From the NCBI RefSeq assembly GCF_023101765.2, contig NC_064234.1, forward strand, positions 3,906,001 through 3,970,000: DNA of 64,000 nucleotides, written 5' to 3'. Shown piece after piece: positions 1-10,785 of the stretch. Numbering within the stretch: the stretch's first letter is position 1; each line of letters opens with the position of its first letter. Origin of the DNA: Spodoptera frugiperda (taxonomy: Eukaryota; Arthropoda; Insecta; Lepidoptera; Noctuidae). The notes beneath the pieces were generated by a model that searched no databases, was not told where the DNA came from, and worked only from the letters and a program-made list of their open reading frames with translations. The translations under genes were made by a program, and so were the position numbers.

Positions 1-828
1 TCAATATATAATTATAAAAATCTCTCCATTTCTAAGTAAACAATACTGACAAACTATCCAAATCTAGAACTGCTGGGAATAAGAAATCAAAGAACCCGTT
101 TTACATTAACCGTCCTTAAAATAAATACTTAAATTTGTCAAAAACTTTGCTATAAAATGGGTCAAAAGTGATTAGTTTTAGCCTGTTACCCCCTTACCGA
201 GTCAAGTGCTTCATAATGTTCAGGGTTATTAAGTTTAAATATTAATCAACGTAGCCGCGAGCATTAGCCGGATCGATGGGCCATTAGAGTAGCTTCACGA
301 AAATATGACTATAATAAACTGAGGGCTTAACACGAGTTGGTTTTACATTCAACGTGATCAAAACGTTACCGCTTTTAGGCATTTGATTGGTTGGTTCGTT
401 GGAACAGGCCAATCAGAGTGTCGAACGTCATAACAGTATTGATCACGAACGTTAAACAAACTCGTATTAGGTTCTCTGAATGTTTTACTATACGATGAGT
501 GAGCTTTATGAGATCGCGTCACAATATTCCTGGCAGTGATTAATAGAACGTCTGTGACAGACGATCTCAAACTTATGCTGTGCTCCAAAAAATGATACCT
601 ATTTGTTATTTTTTTACTGTCTACTGCTTACATCGTTTTTGCGATTTCGCTGCTTAAAAAGATGAAAATTAACGATTACACGACAAGATCAAAACGACGT
701 TACAGAATTATGGAGCCACACATCGAGAAACATGGTTGTACAGTAAGTAGATAAAAAGTGTCAGCATATTTTCAAATAGTTCTAGATTAATTATTAAAAT
801 CTCCATCTATCTTGTTGTCATATCCGGA
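1..828. other. gene-free left edge
   Basis: AT-rich non-coding sequence. The only structure seen is the short inverted-repeat element at 331-466. No open frame here looks like a protein. Confidence 0.5.
331..466. repeat. short inverted-repeat element (MITE candidate)
   Basis: The ends are imperfect inverted repeats: CACGAGTTGGTTTTACATTC on the left and, reverse-complemented, TACGAGTTTGTTTAACGTTC on the right. The middle contains a GATTGG/CCAATC pair. Related sequence with the same GAGTTT ends and CCAATCAGAGCG core occurs at 19400-19476, and part of it at about 22290-22375. No transposase is encoded, so it is called a non-autonomous element by inference. Confidence 0.4.
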
Positions 829-975
829 GTTGCGGACTAAGTACCTATGCGGGATTACCGGGACTCCAGCTCGAAAAACAAGAAAAGAACGGGGTGGTTT
901 CTAGTCAGTAAGAGTCTGACACTCCTCTCGCCTAGCCCAAGCGGAAAAATTCATTGGACGATCCTTCCTTAAAAA
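829..975 (+). repeat. dispersed SINE-like repeat family A, copy 1
   Basis: Family A has a recognisable core: a GGTTACCGGGGCTCCGGCTC-like block, then GGGGTGGTTTTTAGTCAGTA, then AGAGTCTGACACTC, a CCAAGGCGGGAGAAGTCATT-like block, GGATGATT and an A-rich tail. The strand given is the one on which the A-rich tail is 3'. This copy is diverged and ends in TTCCTTAAAAAG. Thirteen copies are seen in the window in both orientations, which is typical of a SINE or a small retroposed repeat. The family name is unknown to me. Confidence 0.7.
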
Positions 976-1481
976 GATTATTTGTTATAATCAATAGGTA
1001 AATATCTAAGTACTAATATTCAGAGAAATTGTAAATACTTATAAACATTAACACTAAAAGCAACTTGAGGAACAATAAAATGATACCTTAATCGACACTT
1101 TCAAGGCGTAAATAGCAGTAATTATTGCTACAATTACATTTTATTAGAAGTACTCAGATTTAGGTAGGGATTCAACGATTTGAGAACCGCATTATAGAAG
1201 GAAATGTTCGAAATAATAGGACATCATAATCTCAGTTTCTCGTTAAAATATTGTAATTGAAGAAGAAATACTGTAAATAATTTTTATGGTGATTCCTGAT
1301 GGTGTTGTTTTTGCATTTCTGACTGACTTCAAAAAGGAGGTTCTTAGTTTGACCTGTATGTATGTATGTGTGTATTTTTGTGCGTCATTATTACGCGTTT
1401 GGCTTTCAGGCGTAGGAGAAGGTTTTAACAATATTAGGTATATGACTTACAAAAAATAGAGGCAGTAAAGTAAAAACGTCT

Positions 1482-1511
1482 CTCTATCTCTCACTCTCTC
1501 TCCCTCTCTGA
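1482..1511. repeat. CT-rich microsatellite
   Basis: Imperfect (CT)n tract with repeated CTCTCT units interrupted by TAT, CAC and CCC. Confidence 0.7.
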
Positions 1512-2883
1512 CTCGATAGATCAATTTATAGAACTAAACAAGATAAAACTCAACATGACGTAAAAATAAAAAGAAAAATACTCCATTTTTAGCATTTTTT
1601 CTAGGTAAATTTAACTCTGCTTAATAATTCATATTCTATTTAAGTTCTTAGAAGATCAATGCTCGCAATCTACACTATCGAGATTTCGTATAAGACTAAA
1701 ATTATTCATATTGGCTAAAAATAAAATGTACTCTATTTTATACAGTCAATATTATGAGAGTATAAGTAAGTGGTCCTTTCAACCTACGCGTTTAGTTTTT
1801 ACAATAATATTGTAACTTGATACCTACGTTATAATTTGTCCGGTCAATTATATTGATCAATCAGTTCATATTTTGAAGGCCGGGACGTTGTCATTGAAAA
1901 CCTTGTAAGTGTGAATAAATAATGAAGTCACAGTTGTTAGTTGCTTTTGTTTTATAGTTTCCAAAACTTTGGAGGTCAATGCTGTTAAAAACAAATATAC
2001 TATTTTGTTTATATAATAACTTTCGAACGACGAACTAAATTAATTGTTGTGTTTTTCAGTAACTGTTTTGACGAGGAACTCGATTAGTTTCAAGCTATAT
2101 TAGCAGGGTCCGATCTATGAGGCAAAAAAACTATTGACTATGACCCTTTGACTTTGGTGCTGGAGTCAACTTGCATTTTAGCCACATTATGTAGAGTGAA
2201 CACATTACGTAGTAAAATGCAACATAGTAACATAATAGGTGTACTACTCTCCACATACAAACTTGTCCGCCGAAGTTGGTTATACGAATAGGTATATTGT
2301 ACTTATATGTGGGTATGTACTCGTACCAACTGAGACCTAAGTAGTACTTAAACGTCTAACTTTACAAGTACATAGTCTACATGTATGTGTCTGTGTGTGT
2401 GTTATATATAGAGCCTAGTTATATAAAATAAATACTTATTAAACTCATCTTTTAAAAATAAGCGTAAAAATATGCCAGAAACTTGTCTATTTCTTAAATT
2501 TACATTTATCTTTATTGTAACTAATGGTAATGTCAAATCAGAAAAGTATCAATTCCCGGATAGGTATCTTCAGAAAACCGCATAAGTAGATAACTTCAAC
2601 ATTCTCTCAGCTAGTTCGGCCGAGACAAGATGGAATCTACTTTTTCTTTGATAAACTACTTGATCGTAACAAATTGTGTTCAGAAAAATCTATTTATATG
2701 CAAATGTAAGAATTTATACAAACTAGTTTCATAGAAAAAGAAAGGAAAGATTTAAAGTAGGCAAGGTAGGTTTGTTTTAACACGTTAAAGAAGAAATTAA
2801 ATAGCTGAAGTCAATTTGAAAAATGCAGTGCAATCCGTCATGAAAGTACAGTTAGTTATTCGTGAAAACGTTGGGAATACCGA

Positions 2884-2955
2884 GCGGGCGGCCGCAAGCC
2901 GTGATTGCAATATTCTGACCGTTCGCCGTCACGCGCGCACGCCCCGCCTCTGATG
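2884..2955. other. GC- and CpG-rich patch
   Basis: A short block rich in CpG (GCGGGCGGCCGC, CGCGCGCACG) stands out sharply from the AT-rich surroundings. Such patches can mark a promoter or 5' UTR. It lies about 7.9 kb upstream of the first identified exon of the LRR gene on the same strand, but nothing in the sequence links the two. An in-frame peptide from 2905 is not convincing. Confidence 0.25.
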
Positions 2956-3307
2956 AAAAATATGTTCCTGGCTATGTATTTTTTTTATACTTTTTTTCAA
3001 TTGCCCCGACCGCACCTCGAAGCGATGAGGTCATATTTTATGTTGCTAAGTTTAGTCGTCTTTTCTTTTGCTATAAATATAGAGTATGTAATTATAATAA
3101 GTTATTTAAGACGTTGAAGCCGCTGGAATATCCACGTAAATTTGGTTTGATGGTACATCCATTATCTTATATAATATTATGTACCGTTTAAATGAAGCTT
3201 TATATGTGTTCCCGATACATTATTGTCTCAAAAATAGCACGTATAGCTTCACCCCAAAGTTAAATGTGGGAAAGTCAGTGGATAATCTCTCCAATAACTT
3301 CACTTAA

Positions 3308-3430
3308 GTTTTTTTTGGGGTGGATAACCATCCAGTGCCTTCTCGAGAAGTTGTCAGACTCTTATTGACTAAAAACCACCCCTTTCCTTCTCCTGCTTTC
3401 AGCCTGAGCGCCGGTAACCTGTTACGAAGC
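3308..3430 (-). repeat. repeat family A, copy 2
   Basis: Begins with a T-run (the A tail on the minus strand) followed by GGGGTGGATAACCATCCAGT, GTCAGACTCTTATTGACTAA and a CCGGTAACC block. The centre is diverged and partly deleted. Confidence 0.7.
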
Positions 3431-3567
3431 ACTCACTTAAGACATATCAGGCATCAGAATCATGCAAATGCCTAGTATTGATATGTCCGATTTATTTGTG
3501 GTAAAAAGAAACGCCTTCATTATCATCATCAAAAGCCGGAAGACGTCCTGAGAAGATAGCTTGTTCT

Positions 3568-3706
3568 ATGTTTTTTTTTTGAAGGGGAATATCATCCAAT
3601 GACTTCTCCCGCCTTGGGCGAGGCGGGAGGGAGTGTCAGACTCTCACTGACTAAAAACCACCCCGTTTCTACTCCTGCTTAGTCCGCAGCTCCGGAGATA
3701 CGATAG
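3568..3706 (-). repeat. repeat family A, copy 3
   Basis: Good copy: T9, GGGGAATATCATCCAATGAC, CCGCCTTGGGCGAGGCGGGA (itself a small inverted repeat), GTGTCAGACTCTCACTGACT, then AACCACCCCG. It lacks the GAGCCGGAGCC segment found in longer copies. Confidence 0.8.
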
Positions 3707-4062
3707 CTTAATACCACACAATCTAATACTAAGCACAAACCAACGTGCAGATTACAATAGCTTAATAGCAACAGGGCTCTGTCCCCAAGAGCCAGCATCA
3801 AGCCGGCGTAGAGGAAATACGATAAATCATGTGTCACCGAGAGATATTGCTTGGTGGCTTAGCATTAGTTTATGGCCCTGTTCCTGCAGCCAGCAATGTA
3901 TGGTGCACAATAATGCACGCTATTGATTCCGATTGATTTGGGGCCTGCGATGCAGGATTATGTGATATTGGTGGATGACCGTTGAATTGATGATAATCGT
4001 ACCTACTTTAGGTAGTTGATAGGTTTTGGTTTCTTAATGCCGGCGTAAGGTATATTATTTTT

Positions 4063-4290
4063 ATGGTATAAGCCGGTAAACTAATTGACGGATTACCTGA
4101 TGGTAAGCAATCGCCGCCGCCTATGGACACCCGAAACACCAGAGGCATTACAAGTGCGTTGACGGCCTTTTGGGGTTAGGAATTTGAATGAAGGTTGTTG
4201 AGGAATCGAGTATTGGAAAGATTGGGAAGGGTGGTAATTGGGCCTCCGGTAACCTTACTCACACAATGAAATACAATGCAAGCGTTGTTT
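4063..4290 (+). repeat. dispersed repeat family B, copy 1
   Basis: Family B core: ATAAGCCGGTAAAC, then CCTGATGGTAAGCAATCGCC, TATGGACACCCGAAACACCA, a GGCCTTTTGGGGTTAGGAAT block and GGCCTCCGGTAACCTTACTC. The plus orientation is defined by this order. Seven copies are seen in this window. No coding capacity; possibly a SINE or non-autonomous DNA element. Confidence 0.7.
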
Positions 4291-4909
4291 TACTTTAGTT
4301 TTCTCTGAGGCCGTAGTATCACTCCGGTTGAACCATCCTATTCGTGCCGAAGTATGGCTCTTCCACAAATAAAATCTTCATCATGTCGCTTTCGTATTTC
4401 AAAACATCTATTCTGAAAAGCGATAAATAACTATTATAATTCTATATCTCCAATTAAAATAGTTTGTAATACAAATAACAAGAGATAATCCAAGTTGTTT
4501 ATAATAGATTTTGAGATCAACCTCCAGGCAACTCCAACTTGACTTGATACCGAAATCTCACTGAATATGATAACATTTTTTTTTTCTAAAGAAGACTAAA
4601 AATGGCGTCCTCGTAGAATATAATTAATGTCTTTCACATTTATTCGCTCGTTGTGATATGAATATTTTTTTTCTTTTTTAAGACATTTTATTCAACTTTT
4701 TAACTTTTGACACTGATTTAGCGACTCATAAGGTTGATAATATTATTCAGAAACAAAAATATGATTGCAATGTATTTTTGTTATTATAATTTGGACTGGA
4801 TAAAATAAACTTAACATACTCTAAAATAAGAAATATATAATACGTCACTTCAGAATATAACGAAAAAAATACTGAAAAAAATTAAAGTTTAACTTACCAC
4901 ATGATGTTG

Positions 4910-5068
4910 GAGCTGCGGCCTTCCTAGCGGGTTACCGGGGCTCCGGCTGGAAAGGCGGGAGTAGAAACTGGGTGGTTTTTAAGTCAAGTAAGAGTCTGAC
5001 AAGCCTAGCCCAAAGCGAAAGAAGTGAGAGAAGTGTATGATTTGCCCCCCCTCAAAAAAAAAACCACA
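4910..5068 (+). repeat. repeat family A, copy 4
   Basis: Reads GGAGCTGCGGCC, GGGTTACCGGGGCTCCGGCT, GGGTGGTTTTTAAGTCAAGT, AAGAGTCTGACAAG and ends in CCCCCCCTCAAAAAAAAAA, which shows the A tail clearly on the plus strand. Confidence 0.8.
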
Positions 5069-6503
5069 TGATGTAAAATTTTTATTCTATACAGTTCAAC
5101 AACTACTATATAGTTCAACAAGCTAATGTAAACCCTCTACCATTGTTTACCCAACCGAGACAAAGGGTAAGTTCGAACGTCGTAAGTTTTGATCTGCGAT
5201 ACTAAGTTACCGTCTTGGGAGCCTTGTTGGCCAATTAATGCCGATGGAACCGACAGCTTCGTAATTAAACTTTGCCATCTAGGAACCTGGTTCAAGATAA
5301 AGCTTTTATCAATAAGTAAACAACTATTTATTTAAACGATTGTGCATCTGTCAATCGATAGGAAATTTAAAAAGTTTCTTCACTTTGGAACTAGATTTCT
5401 GCTTCAGGCAAAGTTGGATAGCAAACCTCTGCGGCTCTTGGAATAAAATGTGTACCTATTTATGGTATAAATTCTCAGAAGTGCGAGCGAGGTGAGGTAC
5501 TCCGGCGAAATATATGACTTAGTCAACTTTGAGCGTTTCAACGCATTTAAAAATTTAAGCGATTCTATTTTGTTTTATGAATGAGGTTTACTTCATTCAT
5601 AAACTCACCAACTTAAACATAATGATACCAAAAAATAGTAAGTAACTAAAAATAAATACACTAAAATACATAAGTACAGTAATCAACGAATAAATAAAAC
5701 AATTAAAAACAGTACAATAGGAATGATGACAGGGTATAAAAATTAGAAATCCATTTAGTCCGTCAGTTAGGTAATGAAAAAATATTAGACACAAAGGTAT
5801 TTTTTTATTTTATCTCATAAGATAACAATACTTAGATTAAACGAATCAAAGTTAAGGAGTAGCAGCAAATATGTTATTTCTATATATAAAATGTAGTAAG
5901 AAGTGACGTTGCGCGATATTTCAAATCGACATAATTATCTTCGAAAGTATTTGTTTTCGTAAACAAAATAAAAAATACGTGGCGAGTATTTTAAAATAAT
6001 CTATATGTCGGACATTAAAATAAAATATAGTCATCTACCTTATTAAAAGTGTTACTGCCGCGCTCAGAGACATTTAATGATTACTTAAACTGGAATAGTC
6101 ATCTACCTATGATCCACCAACCATGTATCTAAATCAATTGCTAAGGACTGAGTTAAATAATAATTAAATAACTCTAAGTGCAGCAGTAAAACGCACAATA
6201 AATAAAATTGAAAAGCTAACGCGTAACTCTGAGGGTCTTCTGGGAAATTCTATATTAACGAGGGAAATAAAACTCAGAATATAGGAATATGTGGTGTAGA
6301 GAGTAGTAACAGGTCATTTGTATGCTTGGTCGAGCACCAATCGTTTTGAAGCAGCCTGAGTGGTTTGCACAGGAATTATGTATCGAGTACATTCCTATCA
6401 GAACTCGATGTGCATGTAGAAATACGGATGAGGTCAAGTGTGCTTACTGAGTATTACTGTACAAATCTATACAGATATTTTTATATAGTTACTTCAATCT
6501 GTA
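5069..6503. other. intergenic, nothing recognised
   Basis: AT-rich sequence without a supported gene, RNA or repeat family. The small open frames between 5597 and 6437 have low-complexity composition and no domain. Confidence 0.5.
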
Positions 6504-6752
6504 TCTATTATATAAAAATAAGTCGGGTTTTCCTTTCTGACGCTTATAACTCCAGAACGCACGAATCGTTTTCCACGGTTTTGCATTCGTTGGGAAGGTC
6601 TCGGGTTCCGTGAGGTTTATATAGAAAATTCAGAAAAAAATCAAGAGAAAAGCAGGAAAACGGAAAATCATTTTTCACATATAACGCCATTTCTGATACA
6701 AAAATAAGCGAAGCCATCTGGTGGCGAAACGGAGTTCGCCGGGGCTTGCTAG
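6504..6752 (+). mobile_element. short non-autonomous Helitron
   Basis: The 5' end is TCTATTATATAAAAATAAG preceded by A. The 3' end has a subterminal hairpin GGCGAA-ACGGAG-TTCGCC (6723-6740), eight bases, then CTAG followed by T. That is the Helitron pattern: 5' TC, 3' hairpin then CTRR, insertion between A and T, no terminal inverted repeat and no target duplication. At 249 bp it has no room for a Rep-helicase. Confidence 0.65.
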
Positions 6753-8429
6753 TATCGTTTAATTTTAGGAAACAGAGTTTTCCCTAAGAAAAGCCAGAGG
6801 AAATACTCCGACCAGGCGAGTTGATCATGGCTGGCGGGCTTTCTGCCCAACAGTTGTTCGTTGGGATTTTCAATGCATGTGAACTTCACATGTGCGATGT
6901 AGGATTTATTACGTCATTCGTTGATTTGTTCGTCGATTGTTTATGTGCGACTTCTGTCATCTGGCACACATGTGTTGCCACAATATTAAAGGTCTCGTCC
7001 TCATATTTAAATAATCTTCTCTAACAAAGAAAAAAACATAAATTGATAATTACATGTATGACGAAATTCGGATCAATAAATTCCTTACGAAGTGTCCAAA
7101 ATTATTAAGCAGTAAAAGTGACATTTGATTCATAGTTTAATGATGAGGAAAAGTTAAAATAGGTAATGAGTCAGAATATTTTCTCTGAAGTTTCAGGTGT
7201 TATATTCATTAAACTGATATCAGGAAAATATGTAGTTATCAGTTTTCATTGACAATATGACCAATTTTGTGTGAAGTGTTTTTATGTTTTAATTTGATGT
7301 CATCGAGCCATTTGTAGTCAGATATTATGAAGCTGATATTTGTTCCGTTGATAAGGAAGGCTGTGATTTTTTGTGAACGAGATTAACAAATACAAAACAT
7401 AGCGTCACATATTATCGGGCGGCACGATACACGTGTGAAATGAAATACACGCATTTCGTAATTTTGTTATAAGACCTAACAGTGCACAAGTACATTGCTC
7501 TCTATTGTGCGCAATTTTTGAAGGCTATGCCATTAATTAGAATTTTCTGCTCCATTGTGTGGCATAACCCGTTGATAATGCCGCAAAGGGGCAAGTAATC
7601 TCAAATAATCTGAATAAATCTTAATCAATCTCAATAAAGCTCAAATAAGAAATTGTATGAGTTTCTCCCCGTAGCGCTGTTGGCGACGAATTAAGTAAAC
7701 GAAAAACTCACCCAAAAAAAAAAATCAACCAGATCAAAATTACTTACAATAGGCTGTATTTGTAGCTAAAACACTACGCAATTTCACAAACAAACGTTAT
7801 CTAATATTATGGAGATGTGTGGGCTTGTATTAAAAGCTACAGGGGAATCGAACACGACCGATCGGAAATATCATCGATAATTATGACGTATGCATAATGC
7901 TCGCAGCATTGGCGCGACCGTACCATAGGGATGTAATTTGTATGTAGTATAGTGAAAATGTATCTGATACTGCATAAATTATCAGGTGTACAATACAATG
8001 TGTTCTGTTGTTTTTCTTTAATGCATCTGATTTATGTGCGTTTTATTTTTACTATGTTATATCCCTAACGACCATAAAAATGAGGTATGAACTTCTTTAG
8101 TACAACGAAAAATGTTCTGATACTCCCTCGTTGCTGTTTCTCTTGGTTGTAGTTAATTCCCCCAGTCGTCAAATACAAAACGGTAATGTTTTCAAACATA
8201 GCTGTAAAAAATTACATCCCAGGTATGATTTTCAGATAACATCAATAACGAACCAGGTTTATACATAACACATCATAAAACATACCAAGAGATTTAGAGC
8301 TCAATTACTAGAGTATTTTACTATCTCATAATCCTAAGTGGTCGCCAGATAGTGGGGGGCGAAAATGTAGTTTTCTCTGAATGAGAAGTGACTGAGTTAT
8401 ACCACCTATATGTATTTATTCATGTGTGG
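6753..8429. other. intergenic, nothing recognised
   Basis: AT-rich DNA without a supported feature. A run of imperfect AATCTCAATAA-like units near 7595-7650 is a short degenerate tandem repeat. Confidence 0.45.
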
Positions 8430-8439
8430 GAGAGCCATG

Positions 8440-8715
8440 CTTCGGCATGAATGGGCCGGCTCGACCAATGATACGGTCTCACAGAATACCGACGTGAAAC
8501 AACACTGTCCTTATGTTTCGTTGGTTACAAGAGACCCAATTACCCCTTTCCCAATCTCCCGAAACCCTGATTCCCCAACAACCCTTAAATCCATTACCCT
8601 AAAAAGATCTACAACGTACTACTAACGCTTTTGGGGTTTCAGGTGTCTATGGGCAGCGGCGATTGCTTACCATCAGGTGATCCGTCTGCTCGTTTACTGG
8701 CTTATATGTACCATA
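8440..8715 (-). repeat. repeat family B, copy 2
   Basis: Inverted copy: AATTACCCCTTTCCCAATCT, CCCCAACAACCCTTAAATCC, GGTGTCTATGGGCAGCGGCG and GATTGCTTACCATCAGGTGA in order. The open frames at 8410-8625 and 8631-8825 lie within it and are not genes. Confidence 0.7.
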
Positions 8716-9993
8716 AAAAATATATTATATCTATTGCTAAGTACACGACAAGTAAGTGTAAAAGTATACACTTACTTATCGTTTTTTTACATTATATGTC
8801 TCCAGTTTACAATTTAAATCAATAATTTAAGTTATAAGCATCGATACTTATGACAACCAGTAAGTAACTGAATTATAATTTTCTTTAAAATTTCAATTCA
8901 CTTGAGCTGTTTGTATTCTTTTCTGTTGATATACTAATACTTAGAGAGAATCTTCGGCTTGAGAAAACTGGTCTAGTTACGAGTGGTAAGATCGCGTGTA
9001 AAACTAATCGGCTTGCGGAGCACAGACTTAATGTGCTTGCTTAATCCTCTTAGTTCTTAGAGTTGCCGTGTCTACAGCATTTTTTATTCTGTTTATGTTT
9101 TGGTTCCTTCATAATTCCGTGTTCGTAGAAAATATGAATTATAAAATCTGGATGTAATCTTTACACGAAGTTTTTAAAAACACATTATAATTATCTTTAC
9201 TGAAAATTTTGTAGATTTTCAGTCTACTTCTTTCGGGCATTAAAGGCGAGATTGTGTATGTTTTGTAACGACTGAATGATGCAATTTTGCATAAAATATC
9301 ATATAAAATATAATAGGTAGGTATATTAGGTACACTACATCAACTTTAGTACAATTGACAACATCCATTCTTGGCTTTGTGAAAGTGATAATATATGTAA
9401 ACTTTCATAGCGAACAAATTTCGTGGTAAAACAAGGAAATAACGGCGCAATTGCAATAAATTCCCTTTGGGATTCCAAACTTCTGTTTATTAATCCATAA
9501 ATACCCCATCAATCAATCTCACCCAGTTAATAGCCAATGAACGCCCTTGTCCGTGAAATTAACCCGCTCGATCACTTTTATGTATGTTTACTAAGTTTAT
9601 CGGGAAAACTAATGGGGTGATAAAGTATCATTTTAATACTTATCGAGATTCAGATTAGCTATCTCCTATATTCGTCTGTAATGAATAATGTAGTTTAGTC
9701 CATGATTAGTTGGGATTCAGAGACAAGGCATTGGGGTCCTCAGACATTTCTGTCACAAATAAACCGTGGTATTGAAGAACCTGTTTATATCAAGGAGCTG
9801 ATTAATTTAGTGTGGCCTATAGTGAGTCGAATGAAGATTTAATTGTATAATAGTTAAAAAAATAGAAGAGTTTTGTAGTATAATCAGTTTATTGTTCACC
9901 TAATGAAAGGAATGCAGTTGACTCGTCCTGGGTTGCTAGCAAAATCTACAGTCTCAACAGTTGTGAAGTAAGTTTTTCTAACAATTAATATTT
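8716..9993. other. intergenic, nothing recognised
   Basis: AT-rich, no supported gene or repeat. A short inverted pair around AAATTTTGTAGATTT-like sequence near 9200 is unremarkable. Confidence 0.45.
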
Positions 9994-10203
9994 TACTAGC
10001 TACTTCCACGCGGTTTCACCCGCTCTGCTTGGTTCCTATTGGTCATAGCGTGATGTTTTATAGCCTATAGCCTTCCTCGATAAATGCACTATTCAACACA
10101 AAAATAATTATTTAAATCGGACCAGTAGTTCTGGAGATTAGCGCGTTCAAACAAACAAACAAACAATCAAACAAACAAACTCTTCAGCTTTATAATATTA
10201 TAA
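9994..10203. repeat. dispersed repeat family C with (CAAA)n tract
   Basis: Begins TACTAGCTACTTCCACGCGG, contains AATCGGACCAGTAGTTCTGG, a CAAACAAACAAACAAT microsatellite (10150-10180), and ends TATAATATTATAAG. Related copies in the other orientation are at 16009-16170 and 46297-46485. This layout (CTAGC at one end, TATAATATTA at the other) recurs in moth genomes; the parent element is not identified here. Confidence 0.55.
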
Positions 10204-10785
10204 GTAAATAAGTAATAAGTATAGATACAACCCATCGATACGCCCAAATCCGGAATATTCTAGATTCCGTATTTATCGGATTATGTTTTACGCCTGTCAC
10301 TTATTGATGAGATCGAATCTTGGATTCCACGAAATAAATTTAATATTCTTGTAGGTATTTTGTTTCCAGGAACTGAATTAATTATTTTTGTAGGTTCTTT
10401 TCCATTTATGTTAGATCTTTTGAAATTCTTCTTTACGGGTTCGGACACTTTTTTAACTTGACAGGTAAATTGTTTTCTTTTATCCAATTTTCATAGAATT
10501 TTAATTTCATACAAAGCTTTAACACAAACAATCATTATCTATATTTTTATTCATCACAAATACAAATATTATCAGACATAGTATTAAGTGCTATTGTAGG
10601 TATAATAGGTATTTATTACTATCACGTTTATTGGATGTATCAAATATTTTCCTTTGTAGTTAACCGATAAAAGTTATAACTTTCAAGCATACACAATACC
10701 CGCACATACCATGTTTTATTACGAAATAGATTGACGCCTTTACTCACCCGACTGAAAAATAAAGACAAATTGTTTTCTTTTTCAG

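Larger units (their letters stand above)
976..3307. other. intergenic, no gene recognised
   Basis: Non-coding AT-rich sequence with a CT-rich microsatellite (1482-1511), short GT/AT-rich tracts near 1356-1376 and 2380-2410, a fragment near 2060-2110 related to the repeat that flanks the palindrome at 20.2 kb, and a GC-rich patch at 2884-2955. The short open frames lack recognisable domains. Confidence 0.5.

Noticed and set aside
2905..3117. 70-residue frame starting in the GC-rich patch
   Set aside because: The GC-rich part is tiny and the rest is hydrophobic AT-rich filler. No splice or domain evidence links it to the LRR gene.
10150..10180. tandem CAAA units as a CRISPR-like or satellite array
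   Set aside because: A short microsatellite within a dispersed repeat; there are no spaced direct repeats anywhere in the window.
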